This document shows, piece after piece, positions 25,382 through 34,886 of a stretch of DNA of 47,924 nt; position 1 is the stretch's first letter; each line of letters begins with the position of its first letter. The stretch is taken from NCBI GenBank assembly GCA_025355325.1, contig JANXZX010000146.1, forward strand, positions 1 to 47,924. Direction: 5' to 3'. The notes under the pieces were generated by a model. That model was given only the letters and a program-made list of their open reading frames with translations, made no database searches and was not told the origin of the DNA. The position numbers were made by a program, and so were the translations under genes. Origin of the DNA: Geobacteraceae bacterium (GTDB taxonomy: Bacteria; Desulfobacterota; Desulfuromonadia; Geobacterales; Pseudopelobacteraceae).

Positions 25382-28300
25382 ATGCAAATTTACAGATCAT
25401 TTAAATTATTTCTAGCCATCATAACAGTAACGGTAACTTTAATTTCTTCAGGGCTTTTGTCACCTGCTTTTGCTGGTGGGAGTGGTACCGTAACGCTAAA
25501 TGTTGTCGATTCCACTAATACAACAATAGCCGGTGCCGCTATAACGTATACAACTACTGGTACAACTGTTATTGTTTCTGGCAATACAGTAAAATTTACG
25601 TATCCAAACGCTGCTCCAAACGAAACTTTTACGGCACCAACCATTACCGGCTACACTTTTGATCATTTCAATGATGTCACTGCTGGCACAACAATTTCAA
25701 CCACCACCTATACAAAAAGCATAAAAGATAATTTTACTCTTACTGCGGTTTACAAGATTCCGCAGGTGACTGCTTCGGCCTCCTTCTCTTCTTCTCCATC
25801 AGGTGCTCCAAATGGCACATTCACTCCTACTGGCCCGTTCAACATTAATACTACGCAATCATTTACTGTAACTTCACCTGATAATTGGCTGGTGAGTACA
25901 GTCAAGAAAGATTCGGCAACGACTGGTACCAATATGACTTTGAGCTGTTCATCTACCGGACTGCTTAACAGTTGCTCTTTCAGTTGTGATGTTGGCTCGT
26001 CAAATTCAATATTTTATGTTGCCATGTTGCCCTATGACACTGCGCCTACTATTGGAGCGCCTAGTGGCGCAGTTACTACGACTACTGTCGGTGTGACTAA
26101 CAATATTGCCGATGCTGACGGGGTACAGAATATTATCTATTATATTTATTCTGACGCCGTAGGCACCGCTCTTGTTAGCTCCAACACAACAGGCAGTTTC
26201 ATTGGCTTAACCTCTGGCACTGATTACTGGATAAAGACCTCGGCAGAGACCAAAAACAAAACCACTGGAGCATGGGTCTCACAGACATCATCACTGGTCA
26301 AGGTAACCACCTCAGCTCCCAATTATTCCGTGATCTTATCAATTGCATCTGGTAGTGGCAGTGTTACTGTTAATGCCATTGCGGCCACACCTCCTGTTAC
26401 AACCACAGTTGGCACAGGACAGAGTATTACCTATACCTTTACTGCCGACCCTAATTACGTCCTGAGTGATGTCAAGGTTGATAACGTGTCTCAGGGCCCT
26501 GTCACGCCGTTCACTCTCAGTAACATTCTGGGGAACAAGACGGTACAGGTGTACTTCAAGCATGTCTGGACAATTGCTGTTAATGCCGGGGCAAACGGTT
26601 CTATCTCTCCGTCAAATCCGGCTAAAGTTGTCGACGGCGGGAGTCAGACGTTTACGATAACGCCCGCAACAGGTGCAAATATTCTGGATGTACTGGTTGA
26701 TAGCGTGTCGCAAGGTGCCATTACGACATACACCTTTACAAATGTCACCTCGGACCACACAATTGCGGCAACTTTTGGAGTTGTTACTTCGGATGCCGGT
26801 AAATACTCAGTTATCCCTCCTTTTATTGCCAATCCCATAAAACCGAATTTGCTGTTGATGTTCGACAACTCTGCCAGTATGTATGATCTGGCATACTTTG
26901 ACAGCACCATTGATATCGCCACAGGGAGACTGAAGTATTCCTGTTATGATACTTCTTATAGCGATGCCACTTCCTATGACGGTTATTTTGACCGCACTTC
27001 CACCTATAGCTACAATACCACCGACAACAAGTTTCAGTCCGGTGAGGTGCTGGATAACTCCTGCACCTTCAAGACCTCTTACCTGTGCGTTACCATGGCT
27101 GATAATGGCAGTGGTGGCAAATCCACTACCGTCTTCAAGGCATCGGGCAATTTCCTGAACTGGTTGACTTCCTCCAAGTTCGACGTGCAGAAAAAGGAAT
27201 TAACCGGTGGCAAGTTCAACACGACGTATAACTATCTAGAAGGAGAATCGCGGGGCTGCGCCGGCCGCAACTACATCAAGGAAGTAATCAATCCGTCCAC
27301 TAATGCGGTGCTTGCTGACTCAGCCAATTATAAGCTCTCTTTTGGGGTGCGTGGCCCATCTTCGTTTGACCCGGATTTTGTAAGTATGAGTACAAAAGGT
27401 GGCGGTACGCGTATTGATATTTACCGTTCCAAAGATGGTTACAATTCCACTGCCTGTAAGCAAGCCGCAGACTTGTGGGTGGATGGAACTAATTTGGGCA
27501 CTTGGCAGAAACCCGCAGAGGATTGCATAGCAGGCAGTTCCAGCTCCCCTAAAGTTCAAGCTTACGTGGCGATTGTTCACATATGCTATCGAGGCCTGAC
27601 TGGAGGTAACTGGCAAGCCGAAATTAATCCTCTGCAAAAGGTTTGTGAAGGTCTCTACTCGGATCCTGCCTTAGGCTACAATAATGATCCCTCAAAAATC
27701 ACCAGCGACAAAGCTGCTGATTCGATCTGCTCCAGCGTCATTAAGCACCCAAACTATGGTAACGGTGGAGGGAACGACATTGGATATATAGGTCGCTGTG
27801 CAAGCCGTGCCAGTGGTAGCTGGAAATGGGATTCAGGTGCCGGTATCGCAGATATTGGTGGCAAATCATGCAGCGAAATCGAAATGATGGATTTTTGCGG
27901 CGGCAGTACCGAATTTGATGTTATCGACCCATCGAGCACGGCCACAACGAGCACTGGGACTCCGGTCGCTGCTCCCTCGTTCCTGATGTCAGCTGGCGCA
28001 GGTGCCCTGGGTGATTCCACGCGCACCTGTCTGGTTCATGTGGCGCAGTCTACCGCGCCGACCGGCATAATTCAGGACTTCCAGCCATACATAATTTTTG
28101 GCGCGATGAAGTTTAATGATTTTGGCGACAGTTATGAATGCAACGACGGAACCAATAACACTACAAGCCCCATCAAATGCACCAAAGTGTGCTATGGCAC
28201 TACTACCCAATGTTATGTTTCATCTGATTGTGCGGCTGGTGTGTCCTGTGTCAACGCCACTAAAACCGATGGGGGTAAAGTTTTTGCTTATAACGGATAT

Positions 28301-31300
28301 GATTCGGTTGGTGATCACAGCTCAGGTTTAGTTAATGGCATTGATCAAATGCAGGCCAGTACCTGGACCCCGTGGTCCGAGGCGTATTACAATGCCATAG
28401 GGTATTTTGCCAACAATAATAGTATGAGGTTGCAAACAGGTGATTTTGACGTATCCAAAAATCCATCTTCTCTTGTGTGCCGTCAAAACAATATCCTGAT
28501 AATTTCTGATGGTGGCTCTACAGCCGATCAAAAAGATACCGTGCAGACGCTGGTTGGCACGTATGCAGTGGGTAGTGGCGCCGTTGGTGGCCAGACGGGC
28601 GCTTGCCCAGGCTTCAGAGGGAGCAAAAACCTTGATAACCTGTCGTGGCTGGCCAAGAATCGAAAAATTTCGGCATTGGGGACCGCTCCCGACCCAGCAA
28701 ACAGCAACGAAACCATTACAACATACACATTGTTCACCGGCAAGGAAGATGCCACACAGACGGGAGAATGTGAACCCAAAACCCTGATGTCCAATACCGC
28801 GCGTAATGGTGGGACAACACCTTATGTGGCTGATGGTGGCTCTGACTTCCGCAATAAACTACAGGATGCCTTTGCAAAAATAGCATCACAGTCTTCTTCT
28901 GGTACAGCAGCTTCAATTCTCAGCAATAGCGGAGGAAGCGGTGCTAACCTGCTGCAGGCGGTGTTTTATCCTAAGAAAGACTTTGAAAATAGTACCTCCG
29001 TGAGTTGGGCCGGTGAACTGCAAAACCTCTGGTACTATGTTGATCCTTTCTTTTCCGGCAGTACCATCCGCGAAGATACGGCATTTAACCCGTTAACAGA
29101 TACGTCTCATTCATTCGACATATCCAGAGACAAAGTAATTCAGTTCTATTTTGATCCAAACACAAAACAGACCATGCTCAAACGGTTCAATTTTGACGGC
29201 ACCACAGTTTCTGCTCTTCCAGATGATCCGACAAACGGCCTGAAGAGCATCTGGAGTGCCGGTAAGCTCCTTTGGCAGCGACCAGCTTCGGATCGTAAAA
29301 TCTTTACACTGCTCAATAGCTCCAATTTTGATCTCACCACGGCAAACTATGATGCGTCGGCAAGCAAGAGTCTTATGCGTACCCGACTCGCTTCAGAAGG
29401 TGCAGACACTACTGCACAGGATACTTTCAGTGATAAAGTGATTAGTTACATCCGTGGTGAGGATGTCTGTCTCGATTCATCAAATCCTTGTACCAATCCG
29501 AGCAGAAGCCGAAACGTTAGTATTAAGCAAAGCGATGGTACGAATGTGTCAAATATATGGAAGCTGGGTGATATTGTTTCATCCACACCTAAAATTCAGG
29601 GAAACTTGGCGTTAGGCCCCTACGACCAGGATTGGCCCCTTGGTTATAGCGATACTACCTATAAGAATTATATTAACTCAGCTGACTATTCCAAACGCGG
29701 AATGGTGTATGTTGGGGCAAATGACGGCATGCTGCATGCCTTCAGGCTGGGAACCTTGAACCTGAATACCAATGGAAATGTGAAGGGGGTCCTCTCCGGG
29801 CAGAATCTCGGAAAAGAAGAGTGGGCCTTTGTTCCTCGTCAAGCTTTACCGTATCTTAAACTTCTTATGAAACCGTCATACAGCTCTGATCATATTTATT
29901 CAGTTGACGGGCCCAATATGCTGTTTGACGTCTCTACCGGTACGACAACGACTAGAGATGATTACTGGAATGAAACTAAAACCGCCTCAACATGGAAGTC
30001 TATGCTGGTTGGCGGCATGGGGATAGGCGGAGCATGTCGAACGTCAACATCAGCCTGCCCGGCAGCGTCGTCCGGAACATGTGTGAGTACGATGTCCAAT
30101 GATTGGGGAATTTCACAATACTATGCATTGGATATAACGAATCAGCATTACAATACGTTAAATGACACGTTGTACTCTGTCACACCAACAGTTAAATGGG
30201 AATTTGACCGCCATTCCGGCAATATTAATGATCTTGGTTTTACGACATCCGGAGCGGCACTGGTCAGGATAAACGCTAAAGCTGTTGACGGGACTCCTGA
30301 TACGAGTAAAAACGGTCGATGGCTGGCGGTCTTTGCTTCTGGTCCAACTGGTCCTATTGATTCCACTGAAAAACAATTCTATGGAAAATCGGATCAAAAT
30401 CTTAAACTATTCGTAGTGGATATTGAGCATGGCCCGACTACCGGTAATTACTGGGTCATCGATACCGGGATAAAATATGCTTTTGGTGGCAGCATTACTA
30501 ATAATATTGTGGCTGATACTGAAATGACGGTTAAGGGAGCTACCAACCAGTATCAGGATGATGTTTTGTATATTGGTTACGTAAGAAATACTGATCAGGT
30601 AAATGGTACTGGCACTTGGACCGAGGGTGGTGTGGTGCGGTTAATGATCCCCGATACCGTCAATCCCGATACACTCGACCCTCTTAGTACCGATGTGACC
30701 AAAAAATGGTCAGTCAGCACGCTTGTTGACGGTGTTGGGCCGGTGACGACTTCTATCGCCAAGTTGATGTCATCGAAAAATCTGTATCTGTATTTTGGTT
30801 CAGGTCGCTATTACTACCGTGATGATAATCAGGCTACTCAGAACGCCTTATACATGGTTAAAGAACAGTGTTATCCGATTAAGAAAGCGGATGGCAGCTT
30901 TTTGCGCTCTGATATAGATTCCAGTTGCACAGCTCCTGCTCTTGTTCTAAACGACCTAACTAACCGGACAACAGGTGCAACTGATACTGCGGTAGATAAA
31001 GGTTGGTACATCAATCTTGCTGATGGTGAGCGTGTAGTAACGGATACTGTTGCCAATACTTCTGGTTCAATTTTCTATACTACCTTCACTCCGTCAACCA
31101 ACCCTTGCCAATTTGGCGGCACTACATATTTGTGGGGAGTTAAGTATGATACCGGGTTCCAATTATCAGCAAATGCAAAAAAAGGAAAAGCGCTCATCCA
31201 ATTATCAACCGGAAGTTTTGCCGAACTTAGCCTTTCAGAAGCTCTAACAGCTAATGAAGGTCGTCGCACAAGTTATTCTGGCTCCCCTGGCGGAACTGAC

Positions 31301-31411
31301 GGAGGTCTCTCGGCTGGCGGCAAGGGGTCTCAAGATGCCGGCCTCATAATGACACCTGCCGGTCTTAATCCGGTAAAGCGGATACTTCATATTCAAGAAC
31401 GCTATAAATAG
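25382..31411 (+). CDS. pilY1: PilY1-like type IV pilus tip/adhesin protein
   Basis: This is a large exported protein (2009 residues) that in related systems sits at the pilus tip and primes assembly with minor pilins. GGGAGGTG before the ATG at 25382 marks the start; a GTG at 25334 lacks a ribosome site. The signal peptide ends near LLSPAFAGG. Residues up to about 480 hold beta-rich repeats of the InlB B-repeat/bacterial-repeat type (WTIAVNAGANGSISPSNPA). A von Willebrand A-like region starts with LLLMFDNSASM (about 490), the MIDAS sequence DxSxS. The C-terminal third is the PilC/PilY1 propeller, with MVYVGANDGMLHAF near 1440. The four minor pilin genes follow directly. Confidence 0.93.
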   Translation: MQIYRSFKLFLAIITVTVTLISSGLLSPAFAGGSGTVTLNVVDSTNTTIAGAAITYTTTGTTVIVSGNTVKFTYPNAAPNETFTAPTITGYTFDHFNDVTAGTTISTTTYTKSIKDNFTLTAVYKIPQVTASASFSSSPSGAPNGTFTPTGPFNINTTQSFTVTSPDNWLVSTVKKDSATTGTNMTLSCSSTGLLNSCSFSCDVGSSNSIFYVAMLPYDTAPTIGAPSGAVTTTTVGVTNNIADADGVQNIIYYIYSDAVGTALVSSNTTGSFIGLTSGTDYWIKTSAETKNKTTGAWVSQTSSLVKVTTSAPNYSVILSIASGSGSVTVNAIAATPPVTTTVGTGQSITYTFTADPNYVLSDVKVDNVSQGPVTPFTLSNILGNKTVQVYFKHVWTIAVNAGANGSISPSNPAKVVDGGSQTFTITPATGANILDVLVDSVSQGAITTYTFTNVTSDHTIAATFGVVTSDAGKYSVIPPFIANPIKPNLLLMFDNSASMYDLAYFDSTIDIATGRLKYSCYDTSYSDATSYDGYFDRTSTYSYNTTDNKFQSGEVLDNSCTFKTSYLCVTMADNGSGGKSTTVFKASGNFLNWLTSSKFDVQKKELTGGKFNTTYNYLEGESRGCAGRNYIKEVINPSTNAVLADSANYKLSFGVRGPSSFDPDFVSMSTKGGGTRIDIYRSKDGYNSTACKQAADLWVDGTNLGTWQKPAEDCIAGSSSSPKVQAYVAIVHICYRGLTGGNWQAEINPLQKVCEGLYSDPALGYNNDPSKITSDKAADSICSSVIKHPNYGNGGGNDIGYIGRCASRASGSWKWDSGAGIADIGGKSCSEIEMMDFCGGSTEFDVIDPSSTATTSTGTPVAAPSFLMSAGAGALGDSTRTCLVHVAQSTAPTGIIQDFQPYIIFGAMKFNDFGDSYECNDGTNNTTSPIKCTKVCYGTTTQCYVSSDCAAGVSCVNATKTDGGKVFAYNGYDSVGDHSSGLVNGIDQMQASTWTPWSEAYYNAIGYFANNNSMRLQTGDFDVSKNPSSLVCRQNNILIISDGGSTADQKDTVQTLVGTYAVGSGAVGGQTGACPGFRGSKNLDNLSWLAKNRKISALGTAPDPANSNETITTYTLFTGKEDATQTGECEPKTLMSNTARNGGTTPYVADGGSDFRNKLQDAFAKIASQSSSGTAASILSNSGGSGANLLQAVFYPKKDFENSTSVSWAGELQNLWYYVDPFFSGSTIREDTAFNPLTDTSHSFDISRDKVIQFYFDPNTKQTMLKRFNFDGTTVSALPDDPTNGLKSIWSAGKLLWQRPASDRKIFTLLNSSNFDLTTANYDASASKSLMRTRLASEGADTTAQDTFSDKVISYIRGEDVCLDSSNPCTNPSRSRNVSIKQSDGTNVSNIWKLGDIVSSTPKIQGNLALGPYDQDWPLGYSDTTYKNYINSADYSKRGMVYVGANDGMLHAFRLGTLNLNTNGNVKGVLSGQNLGKEEWAFVPRQALPYLKLLMKPSYSSDHIYSVDGPNMLFDVSTGTTTTRDDYWNETKTASTWKSMLVGGMGIGGACRTSTSACPAASSGTCVSTMSNDWGISQYYALDITNQHYNTLNDTLYSVTPTVKWEFDRHSGNINDLGFTTSGAALVRINAKAVDGTPDTSKNGRWLAVFASGPTGPIDSTEKQFYGKSDQNLKLFVVDIEHGPTTGNYWVIDTGIKYAFGGSITNNIVADTEMTVKGATNQYQDDVLYIGYVRNTDQVNGTGTWTEGGVVRLMIPDTVNPDTLDPLSTDVTKKWSVSTLVDGVGPVTTSIAKLMSSKNLYLYFGSGRYYYRDDNQATQNALYMVKEQCYPIKKADGSFLRSDIDSSCTAPALVLNDLTNRTTGATDTAVDKGWYINLADGERVVTDTVANTSGSIFYTTFTPSTNPCQFGGTTYLWGVKYDTGFQLSANAKKGKALIQLSTGSFAELSLSEALTANEGRRTSYSGSPGGTDGGLSAGGKGSQDAGLIMTPAGLNPVKRILHIQERYK

Positions 31412-31444
31412 TCTCAGTTTTTGTCCTGAGAACAGGATGTAACC

Positions 31445-31930
31445 ATGAATAATAGTGCTTTTACATTGGTTGAACTTATAACCGTAATCGCAATTATGGC
31501 CATAATTGGGTCTATTGCCACATTGGACTTTCATAAATATAATACCAAGGCAATGGTGGAAGGGCAGACAAAGGAACTCTTTACAGACATTATGTTTGCC
31601 CGTACCCAGGCTCTTTCGAAACAACAGGCACTTAATGTGGTTATCACTGCAAACCAGTATCAGATAGTCGATTCCACCACTAATGCGGTACTTTCTACTA
31701 AGGCAATTAAGTATGGTGTGACGTGGCCTGGCGGTGGAACATCAAAAATTATTAATTTTGATGAACGTGGGCTATTTGATGTTGTAAATAATGGAAATAC
31801 AGCAATATGCGTAAATGGCAGTGTTGGCGATAGTGCAATTTATAACAGCGTGGTTGTGCTCTCAACGCGTGTGCAGTTAGGTAAACTGAATAGTGGAGGA
31901 TGTACAAGTGCCAACATTAGTGTCAAATAG
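31445..31930 (+). CDS. Minor pilin, GspH/FimT (FimU-like) family
   Basis: A type IV minor prepilin of 161 residues. The leader is only MNNSA, followed by FTLVELITVIAIMAIIGSIA, with Glu5 of the mature protein present. The residue before the cleavage point is Ala instead of the almost invariant Gly. The hydrophobic helix is followed by a GspH-like globular domain (FTDIMFARTQALSKQQALNVVI). It begins 33 bases after pilY1 and overlaps pilV by 23 bases, so it belongs to the pilY1-fimT/U-pilV-pilW-pilX operon. Confidence 0.9.
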   Translation: MNNSAFTLVELITVIAIMAIIGSIATLDFHKYNTKAMVEGQTKELFTDIMFARTQALSKQQALNVVITANQYQIVDSTTNAVLSTKAIKYGVTWPGGGTSKIINFDERGLFDVVNNGNTAICVNGSVGDSAIYNSVVVLSTRVQLGKLNSGGCTSANISVK

Positions 31931-32330
31931 ATTGGTATGCCGGTTTAATATTGATGGATTCACACTGATTGAACTCATGGTGTCATTGATGATTTTGATT
32001 GTTGGCATGCTCGGGTTGCTGGTTGGACTCAATGTGGCAATGGATGTTAATACTCGTAACCAGTTGCGGGATGAAGCGGTTCAATTGGCGGATGACCGTA
32101 TGCGGCTGGCAAAGTCAAATGGTGCGGCCACACTTGCTGCTCCATTCAATAATCTAAGTGCCACGGTAACCCGCTCCAGCAGGATACGAGCGGCAAAAAC
32201 GCTCTTTACGATTGGGCTGACATCAAGTGCGGTAGGTAATAATTCAAGTATGTTGTCTAGTGCAGTTAGTTGGACGTACAAAAGTCAGCCATTTACACAG
32301 GAACTTATTAGCGCCAAGCAATATCCCTGA
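31908..32330 (+). CDS. pilV: Minor pilin PilV-like
   Basis: A minor prepilin of 140 residues. A GTG start at 31908 is chosen because GGAGGA lies seven bases upstream, still within fimT; an earlier GTG at 31893 would place that site inside the gene. The leader ends in IDG before FTLIELMVSLMILIVGMLGL, a typical PilV-type signal (VSLMILIVGML). The rest is short and beta-rich. Minor pilins of this set prime pilus assembly together with PilY1. Confidence 0.87.
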   Translation: MPTLVSNRLVCRFNIDGFTLIELMVSLMILIVGMLGLLVGLNVAMDVNTRNQLRDEAVQLADDRMRLAKSNGAATLAAPFNNLSATVTRSSRIRAAKTLFTIGLTSSAVGNNSSMLSSAVSWTYKSQPFTQELISAKQYP

Positions 32331-32345
32331 TATAAGGAATCTATT

Positions 32346-33644
32346 ATGTTATGCCGAAAAGGATATACGCTGGTTGAGCTTGTAGTTGTTATGTTCATAT
32401 ATATGATCCTGATGATGATCAGTGCCGCAGCATTCAGCAAGATTATGACGACATCTTCCAGCGTCAGCAAATCAGCAGAATCGCAGATTGAGGGAATTAT
32501 CGGGCTTGAAATTTTGAGGCGCGATCTGAATTCGACCGGTTATGGGCTCCCCTGGGGATTTCAGGGTGCAATAACTTATTCTGAATTCGACCCAACCAAA
32601 TGTCCGGATTCGCCGGTCAAAGGGATGTGTGGTAATAGCTTTGATGATGCACCTTCCGGTGTGCCTCGCTCTATTGCACAAGGTGTTGTGCCTGATGCGT
32701 CCGGTGTGGCACTTAACGGTGATGGTACCAACAAAAGGGATGCCATCAAGGGGAGTGATTATCTGGTTATTAAATCAGCGACAGTTGCGTTCAATAACTC
32801 GGTTGGCAAGTGGAGCTATGTTAACTATTCCGGATCTGCGACCGGCAACGTAAGTTATGTTCATAAATGGAATTCAGCTGAGGATTTGGTAAGCAATGAA
32901 GCTGTTATTACCCTGGTTGATACCTTTAGTGGTTCGCCGGTTAGTAAACGTCTACTGGCTATGCAAAGCGGCACCAGTTTTACATATAAGCTAGGTGCGA
33001 CTAACGCAGGCGGAATGTTTTTACCTCCAAACGATGTTTACAAGCCATCAGGCAATTTCTTGAACAACGGTGTTAAGGTGAACAACCAAACTGTGAACGT
33101 TTATGCATTAAATAATTTTGCAGCAGGAAGCGCAGACACAATCCGGATGCCGTTTAATAGGGCGGACTATTTTATAAGGCGGCCGTACACAGGTATGCCT
33201 TCAAGCTGTAATCCCGGCACCGGTACTTTGTATAAAGGAGTAATTTTAAATTCAACAGATTCAACAAATGGTGGTAGCTTGACTACTTACCCGTTAATTG
33301 ACTGTGTTGGTGATATGCAGGTTGTCTTTGATATGCGTGATGCGACTGACACGACCATAAACACTCACACTGACACTCTGACTGCGTTTACAGCGCAGGA
33401 CATACAAACGAGACTGAAATCTATTAGAGTTTTCTTGCTGACCCATGAAGGTGTTAAGGATAAGAACTTTACGTACCCCTATACTGATCCAAATAAAGTA
33501 ATATTTGTTGGAGACCCAAAATATTCTTCACTTGGACGGCAGTTTACAGCGGATATGATGCTTGAATTCTTTGGGTCAGAGTGGCGCAATTATCGTTGGA
33601 AAGTGTTTACGGTTGTAGGCCAGCCATATAACCTTATGTATTGA
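32346..33644 (+). CDS. pilW: Minor pilin PilW-like
   Basis: This 432-residue prepilin-like protein has the leader MLCRKG cleaved before YTLVELVVVMFIYMILMMIS, with Glu5 present. The long globular part contains the PilW signature-like stretch IIGLEILRRDLNSTGYGLPW. AAGGAA lies upstream of the ATG. It is 15 bases from pilV and 3 bases from the next gene, so it is in the same operon. The large size is normal for PilW/ComGF-like minor pilins of Deltaproteobacteria. Confidence 0.88.
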   Translation: MLCRKGYTLVELVVVMFIYMILMMISAAAFSKIMTTSSSVSKSAESQIEGIIGLEILRRDLNSTGYGLPWGFQGAITYSEFDPTKCPDSPVKGMCGNSFDDAPSGVPRSIAQGVVPDASGVALNGDGTNKRDAIKGSDYLVIKSATVAFNNSVGKWSYVNYSGSATGNVSYVHKWNSAEDLVSNEAVITLVDTFSGSPVSKRLLAMQSGTSFTYKLGATNAGGMFLPPNDVYKPSGNFLNNGVKVNNQTVNVYALNNFAAGSADTIRMPFNRADYFIRRPYTGMPSSCNPGTGTLYKGVILNSTDSTNGGSLTTYPLIDCVGDMQVVFDMRDATDTTINTHTDTLTAFTAQDIQTRLKSIRVFLLTHEGVKDKNFTYPYTDPNKVIFVGDPKYSSLGRQFTADMMLEFFGSEWRNYRWKVFTVVGQPYNLMY

Positions 33645-33647
33645 AAG

Positions 33648-34313
33648 GTGGCGAGACCATTGAAAAAATTACTTGATAATAAAGGTGTTGCACTTATAAC
33701 CGCTCTGATGTTTACAACCATTTCATTGGTTATGGTGATGTCGCTCTTGTACTTTGTCACTCAATCAATACGTGTTTCTTCGACAACTAAAATGTACAAG
33801 AATGCACTGGAAGCATCGTATGGTGGCAGCGAAATCGTTGCTTTTGAGGTGATTGACAAGGCTTTCAAGGATTATACATTATTTAGTACAACCAATTTGT
33901 TTCAGAATATTTCGTTTAACCTTTTAAATAGTAACTGCTTTAAGCAGAAACTTGAACTCCCCTCGTCAGGTTGGACTCAATGTAGTGCCGACGAGAAAGA
34001 TTTTTCTTTAGCAAAAATAAAAACGGCCCCTGATATGACTTTTAATTTAAAAGGTCAGTCTCTAACGAACTATTACCAAGTATACTCAAAAATTGTTGAT
34101 ACCTCTGCGGGCAATACGGATACAACACCGACATCTTCTGCTACTCCTGATGATAGTGGAGGTCTGTTAACTGGGAGTGGTGCAGGATATAAGAAATCTG
34201 GTAATCCAGTTGACGTACAGCATATTCCATATACTTATCGATTTGAAGTCCAAGGAGAGTCCGCACAGAATACTCAACAAAAGTCAAATCTTACGGTTCT
34301 ATATGCTTATTGA
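33648..34313 (+). CDS. pilX: Minor pilin PilX-like
   Basis: A prepilin-like protein of 221 residues from a GTG at 33648; a TTG at 33660 with AAGGTGG ahead of it would give a tighter leader of nine residues. The leader ends KKLLDNKG before VALITALMFTTISLVMVMSLLYFV. The fifth mature residue is not Glu, as is usual in PilX/GspK, which caps the minor pilin complex. A conserved helix YKNALEASYGGSE follows. It is the last gene of the pilus cluster; no terminator was recognised after it. Confidence 0.84.
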   Translation: MARPLKKLLDNKGVALITALMFTTISLVMVMSLLYFVTQSIRVSSTTKMYKNALEASYGGSEIVAFEVIDKAFKDYTLFSTTNLFQNISFNLLNSNCFKQKLELPSSGWTQCSADEKDFSLAKIKTAPDMTFNLKGQSLTNYYQVYSKIVDTSAGNTDTTPTSSATPDDSGGLLTGSGAGYKKSGNPVDVQHIPYTYRFEVQGESAQNTQQKSNLTVLYAY

Positions 34314-34352
34314 TTAGTTATTCTTTGATTCCTGTTTCGGTCTTTACTTGCT

Positions 34353-34886
34353 TCAAATCTGATATTTTGCAAATCCAGCGTGAGTATCAGACATTTTTGG
34401 AGAAAAGTATGACCCGATTAATCGCATTCTGATCGCCGACGGCTTATCAAGTAACTCTATAACCTCTTTAGCATAAAAAACACGATTACGCCGCCGTCTG
34501 TTCTGTTGTGTCAATATCTCATATTCTTCCATCAGTTTTAATGCCGCACTTGCGCTTGGGAACGATATCCCCAGCGCATCTTTGGCTTTGTGCGCCGTTA
34601 AAACCGGGGTGCCTAACAGCAGTTCAGGGAGTTTGTACAAAATGGACTGTTTTCTCGTTCCGGAATCTTCTATAACTGCCTTCCATCTTTTCAAAATAGC
34701 TTCAAGCCCAAGTACAGTTCCTATTGACTCCTGAACAGCAGACTCAACTCCTCGCGCGGAGAATTTGATCCAATTGGCCCACTTGCCTTGAAGTTGGACG
34801 CTTGTCAGAGCATCGTAATATTCCCTCTGATTGTTATTTTGATATTTAAACAGCCATCCCTTCAATAGATGAAACCGAATAGCCAC
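34353..34886 (-). pseudogene. C-terminal remnant of a Fic-family protein
   Basis: The text NNQREYYDALTSVQLQGKWANWIKF followed by a helical segment and a winged-helix end (AKDALGISFPSASAALKLMEEYEIL ... RRRNRVFYAKEVIELLD) matches the C-terminal third of Fic AMPylating enzymes. The catalytic HPFxxGNGR motif and everything before it are missing. The open frame begins inside the 3' end of the ATPase gene, so its first ten or so codons are not Fic. It is probably a decayed gene cut by the arrival of the ATPase gene. Confidence 0.72.
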
